Made by a program: the position numbers and the translations under genes
Shown: piece by piece, positions 62,207 to 64,000 of the stretch
How the letters are laid out: every line of letters begins with the position of its first letter
Numbering within the stretch: position 1 is the first letter of the stretch
Assembly: GCA_947489315.1 (NCBI GenBank)
Contig: CANLCX010000001.1
Coordinates: 995,501-1,059,500 of the forward strand
Direction of reading: 5' to 3'
Source of the DNA: an uncultured Sphingomonadaceae bacterium
GTDB taxonomy: Bacteria > Pseudomonadota > Alphaproteobacteria > Sphingomonadales > Sphingomonadaceae
Length of the DNA stretch: 64,000 bases
The notes under the pieces: model-generated
What the model was told of the DNA's origin: nothing
Database searches by the model: none
Seen by the model: only the letters and a program-made list of their open reading frames with translations

Positions 62207-63151
62207 ATGCCTTCTTCTAATAGCTTTTCCATTGATTCCCCGACCATAAAGACCTGCTCCATTTGGCGGGCGCTGGAGATATTGGGGGATACCCCGATTT
62301 TGCTGATATTAGAATCGATCTGGATGGGTTCCACCCGGTTCACCCAGTTAAAGCAACGAACAGGCATTCAAAAAGCATTGCTGTCCAATCGCCTCAGTCG
62401 TCTAATTGAGACCGGCATATTGCGCAAAGACCCTGAGGCCGGATCATCGACGCATCGTCAATATGGATTGACCGAAAAAGGGGTGGACCTCTTTCCGACC
62501 GTTTTGACCCTCTATGTCTGGGAACGCAAATGGGGCACGGCCGATGTCCGCCGTAATCTTGAATTGCGTCACGAGAGCTGCGGCTCTGTCCTGAAACCTG
62601 TACCGGTTTGCGGCGCATGCAAGCAGGCTTTTGATTTGCGAGAAGTCTCCTTTGTTGAAGGGCCAGGCATCGGTCTGATGCCGGCCTCTTATAGTCGCCG
62701 GCGCAAGCAGGTGAGTTTCCAGTCTGATCAACCCTCTTTGCTGCGCGGATCGGTGGAAATATTGGGGGACCGCTGGTCAGCCCTGATCATGCGCGCGGTC
62801 TTTACTGGGCTGAACCGCTTTGATGCCATCGCCGCCGACACCGGGGCGGCACCCGCTATATTGTCGGACCGGCTAAAGGCTTTGGTGGAATCCGAAGTAT
62901 TAAAACTGGTTCCGTACCAACAGAACCCGGTCCGTAATGACTATTTTCTGACCAAAAAGGGCTTCGACTATTACTCCGTCATCATGATGCTGATGTTGTG
63001 GGGTGATAAATATTATGGCGCGGCGGAAGGCCCTCCGGTCCTGTTGACACACACCACATGCGGTAAGCCGCTGGTCCCGGAAATTGCTTGTAGTCATTGC
63101 CACCAGACCGCGCATCCCCAGTCGGTAACGATCACCGGACTGAAAAACTAA
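62207..63151 (+). CDS. Tandem HxlR regulator with two zinc-knuckle-like tails
   Basis: About 314 residues made of two HxlR winged-helix units, each followed by a small cysteine motif. Unit 1: WRALEILGDTPILLILES with LLSNRLSRLIETGIL, then CGSVLKPVPVCGAC. Unit 2: SVEILGDRWSALIMRAVF with ILSDRLKALVESEVL, then CGKPLVPEIACSHC. HxlR proteins usually work as dimers of a single unit, so this is an internal duplication giving a covalent dimer. ATG 62207 is preferred; ATG 62159 is possible. It is divergent from the thiolase gene and upstream of the carotenoid oxygenase. Confidence 0.88.
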   Translation: MPSSNSFSIDSPTIKTCSIWRALEILGDTPILLILESIWMGSTRFTQLKQRTGIQKALLSNRLSRLIETGILRKDPEAGSSTHRQYGLTEKGVDLFPTVLTLYVWERKWGTADVRRNLELRHESCGSVLKPVPVCGACKQAFDLREVSFVEGPGIGLMPASYSRRRKQVSFQSDQPSLLRGSVEILGDRWSALIMRAVFTGLNRFDAIAADTGAAPAILSDRLKALVESEVLKLVPYQQNPVRNDYFLTKKGFDYYSVIMMLMLWGDKYYGAAEGPPVLLTHTTCGKPLVPEIACSHCHQTAHPQSVTITGLKN

Positions 63152-63273
63152 CCTAACAAACAAGTGCTTAGCACGGCGCTTTTAAAACGGGTCCATTTCC
63201 GCTTGACCCGATAGCATCAATACGTGATAGCCCAGTGACTTCTATAACCATACCAATATTGGAGTCACCCAAT

Positions 63274-64000
63274 TTGCCCCAACTCGTCAACCGCGTAAAA
63301 GCGACCCTTTCCGAGAATGACCATCCCTATCTCAACGGGGCATGGACCCCGAATTTTGATGAATATGATGCTGATGATCTGATCGTTATCGGAGAGATTC
63401 CTGCGGATATTGATGGCGTTTATATTCGGAACACCGAAAACCCGGTGCATGATGCGATTGGCCGCTATCATCCCTTTGATGGCGATGGCATGCTCCACAT
63501 GATGCGTCTGTCCGGTGGCAAGGCGGAATATAAGAACCGCTTCATTCGCACCCGCGCTTTCGAAGCGGAAGCGGAAGCGGATCGGTCGCTATGGATCGGT
63601 TGTATGGGAAATCCCAAAAAGTCGGAGCGCAGTGGTTGGGGCGCGCACGGCCATATCAAGGATAGCTCGTCGACCGATGTTGTCGTCCATGCGGGCAATA
63701 TCCTTTCGACCTTTTGGCAATGTGGTGAGGGTTATCGGCTCGACCCGCATACGCTAGACACTTTGGGGATAGAGGGCTGGGCGCCGATTGACGGTATATC
63801 GGCCCATCCCAAACTGGATCCGGCCACGGGTGAATTGCTGTTTTTCAACTATTCGACCCATGCGCCTTATATGCATTATGGCGTCGTCGGCGCTGACAAT
63901 AAGCTCAAGCACTATATTCCTGTGGACTTGCCCGCACCGCGTCTGCCGCACGACATGTGCTTTTCGAAAAACTATTCGATCCTGAATGATTTTCCGATGT
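63274..64000 (+). CDS. Carotenoid oxygenase-family protein (3' end beyond window)
   Basis: The first 242 residues of an iron-dependent carotenoid/lignostilbene cleavage oxygenase. Visible blocks are LNGAWTPNFDEYDADDL, IPADIDGVYIRNTENPV and the early histidine region YHPFDGDGMLHMM typical of the seven-bladed propeller start. GISAHPKLDPATGELLFFNYS carries the first iron-ligand histidine, and LPHDMCFSKNY the second. The start appears to be TTG at 63274 with GGAG at 63261. The C-terminal iron ligands are outside the window. Lignostilbene or apocarotenoid substrates are both possible. Confidence 0.88.
   Translation, partial: MPQLVNRVKATLSENDHPYLNGAWTPNFDEYDADDLIVIGEIPADIDGVYIRNTENPVHDAIGRYHPFDGDGMLHMMRLSGGKAEYKNRFIRTRAFEAEAEADRSLWIGCMGNPKKSERSGWGAHGHIKDSSSTDVVVHAGNILSTFWQCGEGYRLDPHTLDTLGIEGWAPIDGISAHPKLDPATGELLFFNYSTHAPYMHYGVVGADNKLKHYIPVDLPAPRLPHDMCFSKNYSILNDFPM

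Noticed and set aside
1-64000. CRISPR array, tRNA/rRNA genes, prophage or transposase
   Set aside because: No regularly spaced repeats, no cloverleaf-like or rRNA sequence and no mobile-element enzymes were seen on either strand.

Overview
The window reads as a chromosome segment of a marine-type alphaproteobacterium, most likely a sphingomonad (Sphingorhabdus/Parasphingorhabdus-like). This is inference from gene content: a PEPxxWA-CTERM protein end, a large TonB-dependent receptor, HxlR regulators, a vanadium haloperoxidase-family protein, a carotenoid oxygenase and a dense fatty-acid oxidation block. I see no tRNA, rRNA, CRISPR array, transposase, integrase or phage structural gene.

Layout. 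(1) 1-12.7 kb: the end of an Fnr-type regulator, then a near-ideal FNR-type promoter driving a tandem universal stress protein, a giant cyclic beta-1,2-glucan synthase and a PfkB sugar kinase. A DUF2267 protein, a pyridoxamine-oxidase-like protein and a 1-Cys peroxiredoxin follow. This looks like a low-oxygen/stress locus. (2) 13.3-14.7 kb: a membrane-anchored beta-lactamase-fold serine hydrolase. (3) 15.4-20.3 kb: the standout pair. A caspase-fold peptidase fused to an alpha/beta hydrolase is followed by a CHAT-fold peptidase with one membrane helix and an extremely acidic tail. Related 137-bp regulatory sequences with three 11-bp-spaced half-sites lie upstream of this pair and upstream of the next operon. 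(4) 21.0-30.2 kb: an envelope-glycan or glycolipid operon with overlapping or near-abutting genes: three glycosyltransferases, an MsbA-type ABC exporter, a tandem APH-fold kinase and an alginate-export-type barrel. (5) 30.2-32.7 kb: an M15 peptidase and a trypsin-like protease fused to a DNA/RNA non-specific nuclease.

(6) 33.3-36.7 kb: a vanadium-haloperoxidase-family protein, an HxlR regulator and a bile-acid/Na+ symporter-family transporter. (7) 36.8-46.9 kb: minus-strand genes for an OmpA-type protein, a BCCT transporter translationally coupled to a TPR-sulfotransferase, a TonB receptor and a molybdopterin oxidoreductase, several closed by clear hairpin terminators. (8) 47-55.3 kb: mixed housekeeping genes (SDR, DUF2461, orphan ExbD, secreted protein, ArsR-SRPBCC-YciI set, DUF3667 membrane protein, PhoD phosphatase, AlaC-like aminotransferase). 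(9) 55.4-64 kb: a truncated PEP-CTERM relic, then a lipid-degradation block (FadJ-like, acyl-CoA synthetase, TesB, thiolase), a tandem HxlR regulator and the start of a carotenoid oxygenase.

The best candidate for an undescribed system is the caspase-hydrolase/CHAT-membrane pair, possibly related in role to the trypsin-nuclease fusion 10 kb away. Other leads are the FNR-controlled stress/glucan operon, the duplicated Pho-box-like regulatory sequence and the glycan exporter with a double kinase. No database search was possible, so all family names rest on motifs read by eye.
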